Shown here piece by piece: positions 36,385-44,562 of a stretch of 64,000 nt of DNA (the first letter of the stretch is position 1; each line of letters starts with the position of its first letter). The DNA comes from Tritrichomonas musculus (lineage: Eukaryota > Parabasalia > Tritrichomonadida > Tritrichomonadidae). The notes under the pieces are model-generated. The model was not told the DNA's origin. It made no database searches and saw nothing but the letters and a program-made list of their open reading frames with translations. The stretch is taken from assembly GCA_039105265.1 (NCBI GenBank), contig JAPFFF010000013.1:3038001-3102000 (forward strand), read 5' to 3'. Both the position numbers and the translations under genes were made by a program.

Positions 36385-37833
36385 ATGTTAAAATTAAATA
36401 GAGAAAATTTTAAAGGTATTAAACTTGATAAACTTAATAAATATATAAAATTAATTAATGAAAAACTTAAGGGCTACGTCCAAGGTGCAAAGCACCACGT
36501 TACCATTCATGAATCACCATCATGGCAAGGTTCAGTTTCAAATTTAATGAAATTTTTAAATGATAACAAATATGCACAACATGAAGGTTTGAGAATAAAT
36601 GATAAATCAATTTCAAATTTTATTTCTAGATTAACTAGAAAAATAACACCAAAAACTTTTAATGAACAAAATATAGATAATAATTTAAATTTTTTCCCAT
36701 TATTAAATATGAGTAGACGTACGAAAGTAACTCGTGTAGCACAACCTGGTGATTTAAATACATGGCAAACACAATACCCAGCTATGTATGAATTAGGAGA
36801 TGTTGTTCTTAACAAAAAGAAGGACTTTCATTTAGTTCGTAATGCTGTAAATTTAAAAGGTGCTCAAGAATGGGCAGCCAAACATAAATACCCAGTACCT
36901 CAATCTGATGTTGACATCAATAATGATAACATACCTGATACAGTTGTTTACGACAATTATGGAAAACCAGTTATGGTTAACGGTTGGACATTACAGAAAT
37001 CCCAGTATCCATTACGTAAACAATTCCTTGATGAAAATCCTACCAAAGATAAAAGACATGCTGCTGGAGGATTTAGTGGTTTCAGTCACGAATTCAAAGG
37101 AAGACATGATCAAAATGGCAATTATGTTTATACTAACTTTGTTAATGCATGGAATGCTGCTGGTTATAAATTATCAGGATCTGCATATCATATATTTGGT
37201 CGACTTGTAACCGATTATGTCAAACAATATGTTAAAACATTATTAAGTGACACACCCGTAGCTCAAGATGAAAAATTATTTAAGGCTATTAATAGTTGTG
37301 TTCCTTATACAACCATTATTGCTTGTCATTGGGTTCAATTGTTATCTATATTATGGAATCATCCAGTTCCAGAAATTGTTGGTGAAGTTAATAAGATTAG
37401 ACAAAAAACAAATGATCCATTTGAACGTTATAAGAAGTTTAAGTCAAAGATGTCAACAAAGAAATACGAAAATGGATTTATTCAATGGGTTAAACAAAAT
37501 TATAGTATAAATTTGAATCCTAGTGATGTTGCTGTTGAATTAAGTAAATTTGGTATCAATAAAGACTCATTGGTAACTCTTGCGACTAATACATTCAGGC
37601 AAAACCGAACACAAGATGGTAAAATATCTGCTGATGTTGTTAATCAAATAAAGAAACAAATCAGTGCTGCTGCCTCTTCTGCCAAAGATGAATTAATCAG
37701 TGCTTGCTTTGCTGAAGGTTCACGTCCTGTTACCCCAACTAACTTTTCATCAACTGTACCAGTAAATCATCCTGACTATGGTACTAATCAAGAGTACCCA
37801 GCCCTTCCTGAAGACGAAAATGATGAATTTTAG
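36385..37833 (+). CDS. Large element protein, probable virion component, 482 residues
   Basis: The start is the ATG at 36385 (MLKLNRENFKGIKL); the frame is open back to a GTG at 36358. A central block has DVDINNDNIPDTVVYDNYG, a DxNxDxxxD calcium-loop-like motif, then VNGWTLQKSQYPLRKQF. This kind of block occurs in proteins of large eukaryotic DNA viruses, but I cannot name the family with confidence. The C-terminus is Pro/Asp-rich. It lies directly before the packaging ATPase, in the morphogenesis half of the element, so a capsid or core role is inferred. A short GC hairpin (36484-36496) lies near the 5' end. Confidence 0.55.
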   Translation: MLKLNRENFKGIKLDKLNKYIKLINEKLKGYVQGAKHHVTIHESPSWQGSVSNLMKFLNDNKYAQHEGLRINDKSISNFISRLTRKITPKTFNEQNIDNNLNFFPLLNMSRRTKVTRVAQPGDLNTWQTQYPAMYELGDVVLNKKKDFHLVRNAVNLKGAQEWAAKHKYPVPQSDVDINNDNIPDTVVYDNYGKPVMVNGWTLQKSQYPLRKQFLDENPTKDKRHAAGGFSGFSHEFKGRHDQNGNYVYTNFVNAWNAAGYKLSGSAYHIFGRLVTDYVKQYVKTLLSDTPVAQDEKLFKAINSCVPYTTIIACHWVQLLSILWNHPVPEIVGEVNKIRQKTNDPFERYKKFKSKMSTKKYENGFIQWVKQNYSINLNPSDVAVELSKFGINKDSLVTLATNTFRQNRTQDGKISADVVNQIKKQISAAASSAKDELISACFAEGSRPVTPTNFSSTVPVNHPDYGTNQEYPALPEDENDEF

Positions 37834-37885
37834 ACATAAATGGCAGACTTGATTGAGTCATGAATTTATTTTTATCAAGTCATAA

Positions 37886-38725
37886 ATGAATAAAGCAAAT
37901 TTAGGATTAACAGTTCACACACAAGTTACAAAAGCTTTGAATTCAAACAAAAGCACTGATAATCTCATTAAAGAAATACATCCTGATATCAAAGTCCGTT
38001 ATAATTCAGTAAATGTAATAGTTGGTAAACAATGTTTAGGTAAAACTGTTGTTGCACTCGAGGAAATTATTAAAATTTCACTATTAAATACTGAATCCCA
38101 AAGCTCAGTCTTTCATTTGTTGGTGTATGTAACTAAAAACGGTGATGAGAATGACCAATCTTTTCAATCATTGAAACATTTAATCAAAATTCCTCATGTT
38201 ACCATTAGTGAAAAAGATTCAGTTGAATTCATAAATACTCTCATTGCTGCTAAAAATTTATACTATCTCATTCGGCGAGAACACATTGAAGACAAAATCA
38301 TAGATGAACAACGTGATGACTTATTCACAACTCTTCACATTAAAGATTTCAGTAAACCTTTCCTTCATACATTAGTCCTTTTTGACGATATTAGTAACAG
38401 TAAATTATTTTCATCAGAAGAATCATTCTTTAGTCAACAATTACGTCGATGTAGACATACCAACATTACCTACTTCTTACTAATTCAAGGCTGGAAAGGT
38501 CTCAAACCTCATATCAAGAATGAAATCACAACTTTATTCGTATTCCCTTGCTTCAATAAACAGCAATTACGTTATATTTACTCACAATCAGCATCTAATC
38601 TTAACTTTGATGACTTTTATGAAATGTATCGACAAATGGCTCAATATAAGAAAAATAATCCTGACAAACATCCTTACTTATATGTTAATTGTACTGATGG
38701 TGGTGATACTTACATTGAAATATAA
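37886..38725 (+). CDS. A32-like genome-packaging ATPase
   Basis: A 279-residue P-loop protein. Walker A is VIVGKQCLGKTVVALE (residues about 50-65), Walker B is HTLVLFDDIS (about 160-170), and then RRCRHTNITYFLLIQGWKGL leads to a sensor-like KPHIKNEITTLFVF. This order is that of FtsK/HerA-type packaging ATPases (poxvirus A32, Polinton and virophage ATPases), which pump DNA into preformed capsids. It is the most secure virus hallmark in the element. It is the usual length for Polinton-type ATPases (about 250-300). Confidence 0.85.
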   Translation: MNKANLGLTVHTQVTKALNSNKSTDNLIKEIHPDIKVRYNSVNVIVGKQCLGKTVVALEEIIKISLLNTESQSSVFHLLVYVTKNGDENDQSFQSLKHLIKIPHVTISEKDSVEFINTLIAAKNLYYLIRREHIEDKIIDEQRDDLFTTLHIKDFSKPFLHTLVLFDDISNSKLFSSEESFFSQQLRRCRHTNITYFLLIQGWKGLKPHIKNEITTLFVFPCFNKQQLRYIYSQSASNLNFDDFYEMYRQMAQYKKNNPDKHPYLYVNCTDGGDTYIEI

Positions 38726-38729
38726 ATTA

Positions 38730-39071
38730 TTACATCATATTTTTATTCACTAATTCTATCAGTTGGTTTAATTTATTCTTGAGTTCACAATATGCTTCTT
38801 TTAATGTTTTCACTTCTGAGTATAATGCTTCAATATCACCACTATTATCTTTTTGTTCTTCGTCACATTTTTTAACTCTGTCTTTCTTCAACATCAACAC
38901 ACCCTTTATTTTTGTTATTCTATAATCATCAATTTTATACATTTTGTTTAATTTGTGAGTCGTTAGCTTATCAACTTCATCTTTATTTTTCATGTACCAT
39001 ACATTAAACTCTTCTGGTGAATGAAACTCTTTTAAGTAGTTTTTAATAGGTTCAATAACTTGTAATTCCAT
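38730..39071 (-). CDS. Small coiled-coil element protein, 113 residues
   Basis: It starts MELQVIEPIKNYLKEFHSPE. The N-terminal half is alpha-helical, with a short basic stretch (LKKDRVKK). Residues about 80-113 form a heptad coiled coil (LYSEVKTLKEAYCELKNKLN). It converges with the ATPase gene, the two ends 4 bp apart. Function unknown. Confidence 0.55.
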   Translation of the reverse strand: MELQVIEPIKNYLKEFHSPEEFNVWYMKNKDEVDKLTTHKLNKMYKIDDYRITKIKGVLMLKKDRVKKCDEEQKDNSGDIEALYSEVKTLKEAYCELKNKLNQLIELVNKNMM

Positions 39072-39156
39072 GAATTATGAAATATTTCTGATCAAATATC
39101 TTTAATTAAAAACAAAAATAAAAATTTTTAGTTAATATTAAAAATTAATTATTAAA

Positions 39157-39297
39157 ATGAATCTATCAAATTTGTTTCTCGGTTGTCTCACAATCATTGA
39201 ATTCATAAATCTACTCATTCGTGTTGTTAAACTTTCCCCGTCATTAAATATAGACCCACCATTAACTGAAGAAATACGGAAACGATTGTACTCATGA
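39157..39297 (+). CDS. 46-residue membrane-like element protein
   Basis: ATG at 39157 gives MNLSNLFLGCLTIIEFINLL, then IRVVKLSPSL and a polar tail ending KRLYS, stop at 39295-39297. One hydrophobic helix is followed by a polar tail, typical of small virion membrane proteins. It ends overlapping the end of the convergent 106-residue gene by six bases. The start sits after ATTATTAAA, T-rich as at neighbouring genes. Confidence 0.45.
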   Translation: MNLSNLFLGCLTIIEFINLLIRVVKLSPSLNIDPPLTEEIRKRLYS

Positions 39298-39612
39298 ATT
39301 CTTTAACATAGGCTGTGCGAAACGGTCGCTAGCGTTAGCACTATTGCTCACCAAGTACCTTGGATCTGCATTTAATTTTGAGACTGTATTCCAGCCAAGG
39401 ACTTTGTCCGCGGCGCTTTGCACCTTTTCAACTTTTCCTGCAAATTTCCCAACATCACTTATTAATTTACCAGCACTTCCGCCAATAACTGGACCTACAA
39501 TTGGTGCAAGTTTTTGAATTCCCCCAATGATTTTTCTTGCTACTGGTGCAACTTTTCGTAATATTTTACTCGCTCCTTGAACTAAATTTTTAAACCAACT
39601 TCCAAAAGCCAT
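39292..39612 (-). CDS. Amphipathic minor virion protein, 106 residues (paralogue A)
   Basis: It starts MAFGSWFKNLVQGASKILRK and continues with a Gly/Ala/Lys-rich amphipathic run (VARKIIGGIQKLAPIVGPVI), the style of adenovirus pVI/pX-like and other membrane-active minor capsid proteins. The head MAFGSWFK is shared with the gene at 51149. It is transcribed divergently from the capsid gene, the two ATGs about 70 bp apart. A capsid-internal or membrane-interacting role is inferred. Confidence 0.55.
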   Translation of the reverse strand: MAFGSWFKNLVQGASKILRKVAPVARKIIGGIQKLAPIVGPVIGGSAGKLISDVGKFAGKVEKVQSAADKVLGWNTVSKLNADPRYLVSNSANASDRFAQPMLKNS

Positions 39613-39681
39613 TACTTATTTCTTAATCACAAAAAATCACAAATTTAAAATTATAATTTCTTTATTTTTTCTTATACATAA

Positions 39682-41397
39682 ATGACATACGCAAACGCTG
39701 CAACAAAAGGACTAACTAATGCTGAAGGTGATTTGTATAAATTCTTTCAAGATCAAGTCGCTAATCTTGTTCAAGTAAATGGAGGAGATCATTATTTTAA
39801 CTGGAAAACTTTTGAATGTTTTGATTCAAACTGTCCACATCCAGTTGGTACCAAATCATATCTACATCTCACAACTGAAAGCTTCCCAATTACACAAATG
39901 GAGAAATCATTTATTAGCGTCAAACTCAAACTTTATGTCAAACTTGATAAAACATTAGCAGGATTCGATAATGATATTAAGAAATTGATTCGTGTCTTCG
40001 TTGGTCTCAAAAATTCTGCTGAATTCTTTAGTAAACTTGATTCCATCTGCAATAATATCATGTGTAAAAACACACAAAGTGAAGCTATTCGTGAACAATT
40101 TGCTTATAATTGTCTTAAACCACGTTCTGAAAAATCTACTGCCAAATACAGTCATTCAACATGGAAAAATGTTTCATCATTTTCTGAATCAGTTTGTGGT
40201 ATTTATATTCCACTTTCTGAATTAGCTGACGGTCGTGAGCATTCATACACTATGGAATTAGTCATTCCTTACACTGACTTACTCAAATATCAAGCATTCA
40301 TGTTATACCCTAATGCAATATGTGGTGAATTAAAAGAATTGGTTGAAACTTCTACTGACGCTTTTGTTTGGGCACCAATTTCACCATCTGTAGTTAAAGA
40401 TGCCTTGGAAACATGGAACGGTGATGTTATGTCCGTCAAGTTACCAGACTATTATGGAATCACAAATAAATTCACTCAATGTGGTAATGCTGCTCGAATC
40501 ATCTCTTCAATCACTAAATCAACTTCAAGTGATGACACAGAATCACTTAGTCTTAAAGAAAAAAGAAAATTAATGGTTCAAGATGATGGAACATATTCAT
40601 ATGGCATTTCAAGTGTTACTCTTTCTATCACAAATTGTATTGTTGAACAAATGAGAACCACTATTGGTGGATTTGGTGTTAAACCACATGTAATGGAACA
40701 ATTACGACAACTTCTTCAAAAACCAATTATTATTCCATCACAATCACTTGATCGTAGACATTTTCCTAACGCTGCTGGTCCAAATGGTATTGATACAACT
40801 ACTGATATAGCTCTTAATTCAGTAACAAATATCACTGTTGTATTTCCTAAACATTCAAATGATGCAACATGTTTCGATAATATCATGTATGAAAATGTTC
40901 AATTATTTGTTAATAAACACGCCATTCCTGACACTGAACTACAAACAATTGGGTCACGTTTCTATCAACTTCAACTTGTCGCTAATGAACTTGATGGATC
41001 TTTAGAAGCAACTGAAGAATTCGAGAATTCATTTACTGATCCACTTAATGATATGACTGAAGGAAGTTTAGATTATGGTAAACGTAGATCTAATTGCAGA
41101 AGTGATGGAACAAGCTTTGGAATCAATTTTCAACTTGAACGATCAAACGCTGGATATACATTTGATGGTGTCGATTTTGGAAACAATAATGTTCCTGTTA
41201 CATTTAGAGGAAAACCTATGTTCAAAGGTGTTAACGACACATATTACAACTTTCTTGTTAACGATGATGGTACTGTTGATTCTACCCAACATCCACCACC
41301 AGCAGAACTTTGGATTTGTCAGGATACATTCTTTACAATAGATGCCAATAATGGTCTCGTTTATCATGGAACAAATATTCCTGATCACTTATTTTAA
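39682..41397 (+). CDS. Probable major capsid protein (double jelly-roll type)
   Basis: A 571-residue protein starting MTYANAATKGLTNAEGDLYK. It is rich in predicted beta strands (FISVKLKLYVKL, IRVFVGLKNSAEF, SVCGIYIPLSEL, YTMELVIPYTDL) alternating with polar loops. A VGLKNS...TQSEAIREQFAYN...WKNV segment is in the style of double-jelly-roll capsid proteins of Polinton-like viruses. Length and position among packaging and minor virion genes fit. Seen: composition, strands, context. Inferred: the fold and role. It could instead be a large penton or other shell protein. Confidence 0.6.
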   Translation: MTYANAATKGLTNAEGDLYKFFQDQVANLVQVNGGDHYFNWKTFECFDSNCPHPVGTKSYLHLTTESFPITQMEKSFISVKLKLYVKLDKTLAGFDNDIKKLIRVFVGLKNSAEFFSKLDSICNNIMCKNTQSEAIREQFAYNCLKPRSEKSTAKYSHSTWKNVSSFSESVCGIYIPLSELADGREHSYTMELVIPYTDLLKYQAFMLYPNAICGELKELVETSTDAFVWAPISPSVVKDALETWNGDVMSVKLPDYYGITNKFTQCGNAARIISSITKSTSSDDTESLSLKEKRKLMVQDDGTYSYGISSVTLSITNCIVEQMRTTIGGFGVKPHVMEQLRQLLQKPIIIPSQSLDRRHFPNAAGPNGIDTTTDIALNSVTNITVVFPKHSNDATCFDNIMYENVQLFVNKHAIPDTELQTIGSRFYQLQLVANELDGSLEATEEFENSFTDPLNDMTEGSLDYGKRRSNCRSDGTSFGINFQLERSNAGYTFDGVDFGNNNVPVTFRGKPMFKGVNDTYYNFLVNDDGTVDSTQHPPPAELWICQDTFFTIDANNGLVYHGTNIPDHLF

Positions 41398-41584
41398 AGC
41401 TCTTACTTTATTTTTGTCGTTTATGTTGAAAAATTGATGAAAAATTTATTTTTTCGTTATGGACCAAGTGGACCGGGTGGACCAAGTCCAAAAATTTATT
41501 TTAAAATGATGGACAACGGACATTTGAACAACAAATTTTAAACAGAATCGCATGAAAAATTAATGAAAAATTTATTTTTCGTTA

Positions 41585-41659
41585 GTGTCACCATGTCACT
41601 ATGTCACCAGGTGACAAAACTTATAGAAATTTTAAGGGGCACAAGGCAAAAAGGCACAA
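41585..41659 (+). repeat. 75-bp inverted repeat beside primase-helicase, left arm
   Basis: It contains three GTCAC-type iterons in a row (GTGTCACCATGTCACTATGT), the palindrome GTCACCAGGTGAC, then AAAACTTATAGAAATTTTAA and GGGGCACA. It is inverted at 44031-44105 with a few changes. It lies in the 341-bp gap before the gene. Confidence 0.75.
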
Positions 41660-41738
41660 ATTTTAAACAAAAATCCAAAAATAAAACTAAGCTAGTTTTA
41701 AAAATAATTTTAATTTTTTATTTTCTAATAAAAGGGCA

Positions 41739-44006
41739 ATGAGAAGCAACGAACAATTTGTTGAACAATTAGCTGAATCATTAGTTGAATCAGAAAACAA
41801 AACACTTAATGAACGTATTGGTTCAAATACAGTTGATTTAACCAATTATGAAAAACACGATGGCGGAAGAGGTACAAGAATAACTGGCAGAGCTTTATTA
41901 GGTAATAAAATTAAAAATTTATCTATCATTGATGTAGATATTAACAAAGGATATGATGATGAAAAGAAAGAAATGGTAAGGAAGAATGTGTTAAATGTTT
42001 TATCATATGATGATGTAGTCGTTAAAACTGCATCAGGAGGTTTACACATTTACGTTAACACTGATTTATTCTTCCCTACATCAAATAGAATGATTAAATG
42101 TTATTCATGCGAAGATTTTGATATTGATTTAATGAATTGTAAAGATGAATTTAAACGTTCATTAGTTGTGATGGCTGATTCTAAAGTACGTAAAAATCAT
42201 AAATCCCCAATATCGACTTATTCATTCATTAGAGGTAGTTATGATTCAGTACTGAAACGTTCAGTTAATGATGTATTAAAGGATTTAGATATTAAATTAA
42301 CGATTGAACAAAATGAAGAAATTACACAGATCATTAAAGAGAATGTTGATGAAGTAATAACAGATGAATTAGCGCAAGCAATTATTGAAGGATTCGATAA
42401 CATTGAAATTCATAATGATGGTGGAAATATGAAATTAGATAAAGAAGTTACTTTATTTACGTTATTCCAAGGCATTAATTCATTACCTCAAAAATTCATA
42501 GAACAAGCTTACGAAATCGTTTATGAATGCTGTAATTTAACGGGAAATGCAAAAAGTAATTTTGAGAACGCTAAAGCAAGATATGCCCATTTGTCAACAT
42601 CTCCGTTTGTGTTGGTGAAGATATTAAAACTATACAATCAACCGTATTTTGATGAAGTTATAAAACCATTACTTCAGAAACAAGAGCCAAAATTTTACGA
42701 AATCGACATGAGAGATGATTTTACATTAACATCAATGATTCAAAAAGCAGATAAACATAAATACCAAAATAAATTTCAAGTCATAGAGGATTTGTCGAAA
42801 GTTATAAGAAAGATTGATGCAGAAACAATAATGTATGTAAAGAAAATTTATGACATTCATGCAAAAAGACATACATTAACGTTTGTAACTCAAACGAATA
42901 TGAGGGAGATGTTAAAATCTATAAAATTATGGAAAGAAGATAACAAAATGAAAACTGCATGGAATATATTAGATGAAAATTCGGCAAAATTTATGATTAA
43001 AGGCGTGATGTTTAACACAACAGATAAAAACCTTTTTTCGGTGTTTCAAGGTTTTAAATACAACATTCTTGAAAAGATTAACCGTAACGTTATTGATTCA
43101 TTCTTGAATCTTATAAAAGAAGTCATTTGTTCAAACAACGATGAATTGTATAATTACGTAATAGGTTGGATTTCATTAATGATTCAAAACCCTGGAGTCA
43201 AAAACGAAACAGCATTAATTTTGAAAGGCTTACAAGGCATTGGCAAGAATACATTTACAGACGTTATTAGTGAGTTATTGGTTGGTTATTCATGCAAAAA
43301 CGTTACTGATATATCAGAATTGACAGGTAATTTTAACTCAATTGTTGAAAACAAAATGTTAATTGTATTAAATGAAGTAAAGAATTGTGGTGATGATAGA
43401 ATGGCAAACTTTAACGCTTTGAAATCAATAATAACTGATGATACTATAAGAATTAATGAGAAAAACCAACCAAGAAGAACAGCACAAAACGTAGCTAATT
43501 TCATTTTCGTTACCAATAACGCTTATCCAGTAAAAATAGAAATTGGTGATAGAAGATATGTAGTTCTTCAATGCAACGGTAAATATAAAGGTAATGATTC
43601 ATATTTTAAACAAATTCATGATTCATTTAATAAAGACTTTTATGATAATCTATTTACATTCTTCATGTCTTATGATTTATCAAACTTTAACGTTCGAAAG
43701 ATTCCGATGACTGAAGCAAAACAAGATTTAATTGAAGCGTCTAAATCTCCTATTGATGTATGGATAAACGACAATTACGATTCATTAGTTAAAGGCATGA
43801 GTTGTTCAGATGCGTTAGTATGTAAACCAGCAGATATGAAAGATAAAAACTTTCAATTAAGCATTAAAGATAAATGTGATAGGAAACAAAAGCGAGTTGA
43901 TGGTAAACGTGTATGGTATTATTTCCTAAAAGATGAATGTAAAGGGTTGTATCATCAAACAGAGAATGTTGAAGAAGAAGATGAAGAATTTAGTGAAGAT
44001 GAGTAA
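41739..44006 (+). CDS. Archaeo-eukaryotic primase / superfamily 3 helicase
   Basis: A 755-residue protein. The N-terminal part (about 40-190) has primase-like motifs: IIDVDINKG (hhDhD metal site) and TASGGLHIYV (the S-x-H-like motif). The C-terminal part (about 470-650) is a D5-like SF3 helicase: Walker A ILKGLQGIGKNTFTDVI, Walker B KMLIVLNEVKN, and the sensor region ANFIFVTNNAYPVKI followed by GDRRYVV. The tail is acidic (EEEDEEFSEDE). Such fusions start and drive DNA replication in poxvirus-like viruses, virophages and some PLVs. This is the only replication protein I see in the element. The gene is bracketed by 75-bp inverted repeats with iterons, which may be its binding sites or cassette borders. 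Its ATG follows TTTTCTAATAAAAGGGCA. Confidence 0.82.
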   Translation: MRSNEQFVEQLAESLVESENKTLNERIGSNTVDLTNYEKHDGGRGTRITGRALLGNKIKNLSIIDVDINKGYDDEKKEMVRKNVLNVLSYDDVVVKTASGGLHIYVNTDLFFPTSNRMIKCYSCEDFDIDLMNCKDEFKRSLVVMADSKVRKNHKSPISTYSFIRGSYDSVLKRSVNDVLKDLDIKLTIEQNEEITQIIKENVDEVITDELAQAIIEGFDNIEIHNDGGNMKLDKEVTLFTLFQGINSLPQKFIEQAYEIVYECCNLTGNAKSNFENAKARYAHLSTSPFVLVKILKLYNQPYFDEVIKPLLQKQEPKFYEIDMRDDFTLTSMIQKADKHKYQNKFQVIEDLSKVIRKIDAETIMYVKKIYDIHAKRHTLTFVTQTNMREMLKSIKLWKEDNKMKTAWNILDENSAKFMIKGVMFNTTDKNLFSVFQGFKYNILEKINRNVIDSFLNLIKEVICSNNDELYNYVIGWISLMIQNPGVKNETALILKGLQGIGKNTFTDVISELLVGYSCKNVTDISELTGNFNSIVENKMLIVLNEVKNCGDDRMANFNALKSIITDDTIRINEKNQPRRTAQNVANFIFVTNNAYPVKIEIGDRRYVVLQCNGKYKGNDSYFKQIHDSFNKDFYDNLFTFFMSYDLSNFNVRKIPMTEAKQDLIEASKSPIDVWINDNYDSLVKGMSCSDALVCKPADMKDKNFQLSIKDKCDRKQKRVDGKRVWYYFLKDECKGLYHQTENVEEEDEEFSEDE

Positions 44007-44030
44007 ATTTGACATTATTTTTGTAAAATC

Positions 44031-44105
44031 TGTGCCCAATTGCCGTGTGCCCCTTAAAAAATCTATAAGTTTTGTCACCTGGTGACATGGTGACATGGTG
44101 ACACT
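44031..44105 (-). repeat. 75-bp inverted repeat beside primase-helicase, right arm
   Basis: The reverse complement of this segment matches 41585-41659: iterons of GTCACCAT, palindrome GTCACCTGGTGAC, then the TATAGATTTTTTAAGGGGCA block. It begins 25 bp after the primase-helicase stop. Confidence 0.75.
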
Positions 44106-44161
44106 TACGGAAAGCAAAAATATTAATGTTTTCAGTCATTTTTTAATCATTCATTTTTACT

Positions 44162-44521
44162 TCAAAACTCTAACATTAGCTCTAATACAAACTGTTGAAC
44201 ATTAATAAGATTACCATTTAAGTCAGTAAACCATATCTTGAATGTATCTTTAGGTTTCGTCACTTCATACTTTTTGTATTTAGTTAATATAGTGTTGGTA
44301 AAGCACACAAACGAATCTAAATAATTATCTCTTTCTATGAATGAACAATGTAACATAATATCGCCTACAATAGAATCACTAAATAAGCATCTACAATGAA
44401 TAACATGAATAAACTTAGGGTTCCGACTTATTATGAATTGATGAGGAAATTTTCTTTCATAATATTTTGTTGGGCTCAATCCTGCACCTTGTACATAATA
44501 ATAAGTTTTTACAACAGACAT
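44162..44521 (-). CDS. Small element protein, possible minor capsid subunit, 119 residues
   Basis: I start it at the internal ATG (44521; MSVVKTYYYVQG) because the longer frame to 44623 would overlap the start of the divergent fibre gene. It is strand-rich and ends in FKIWFTDLNGNLINVQQFVL. An FxFxDxxGNxIxxxxxxxxL ending is common in small jelly-roll capsid-associated proteins of PLV-like viruses, so a penton or cement role is possible. Confidence in the function is low. It shares a 41-bp intergenic space with the fibre gene. Confidence 0.5.
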   Translation of the reverse strand: MSVVKTYYYVQGAGLSPTKYYERKFPHQFIISRNPKFIHVIHCRCLFSDSIVGDIMLHCSFIERDNYLDSFVCFTNTILTKYKKYEVTKPKDTFKIWFTDLNGNLINVQQFVLELMLEF

Positions 44522-44562
44522 TTTATAATTATTATAAAAATTATTTTTACCTGATTTAAAAG

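Noticed and set aside
36385-37833. Possible family-B DNA polymerase or integrase
   Set aside because: No YxDTD, ExD or D-D-35-E pattern was seen in this or any other protein of the element.
37834-37885. Tiny open frame MADLIES between two element genes
   Set aside because: Seven codons only; more likely leader sequence.
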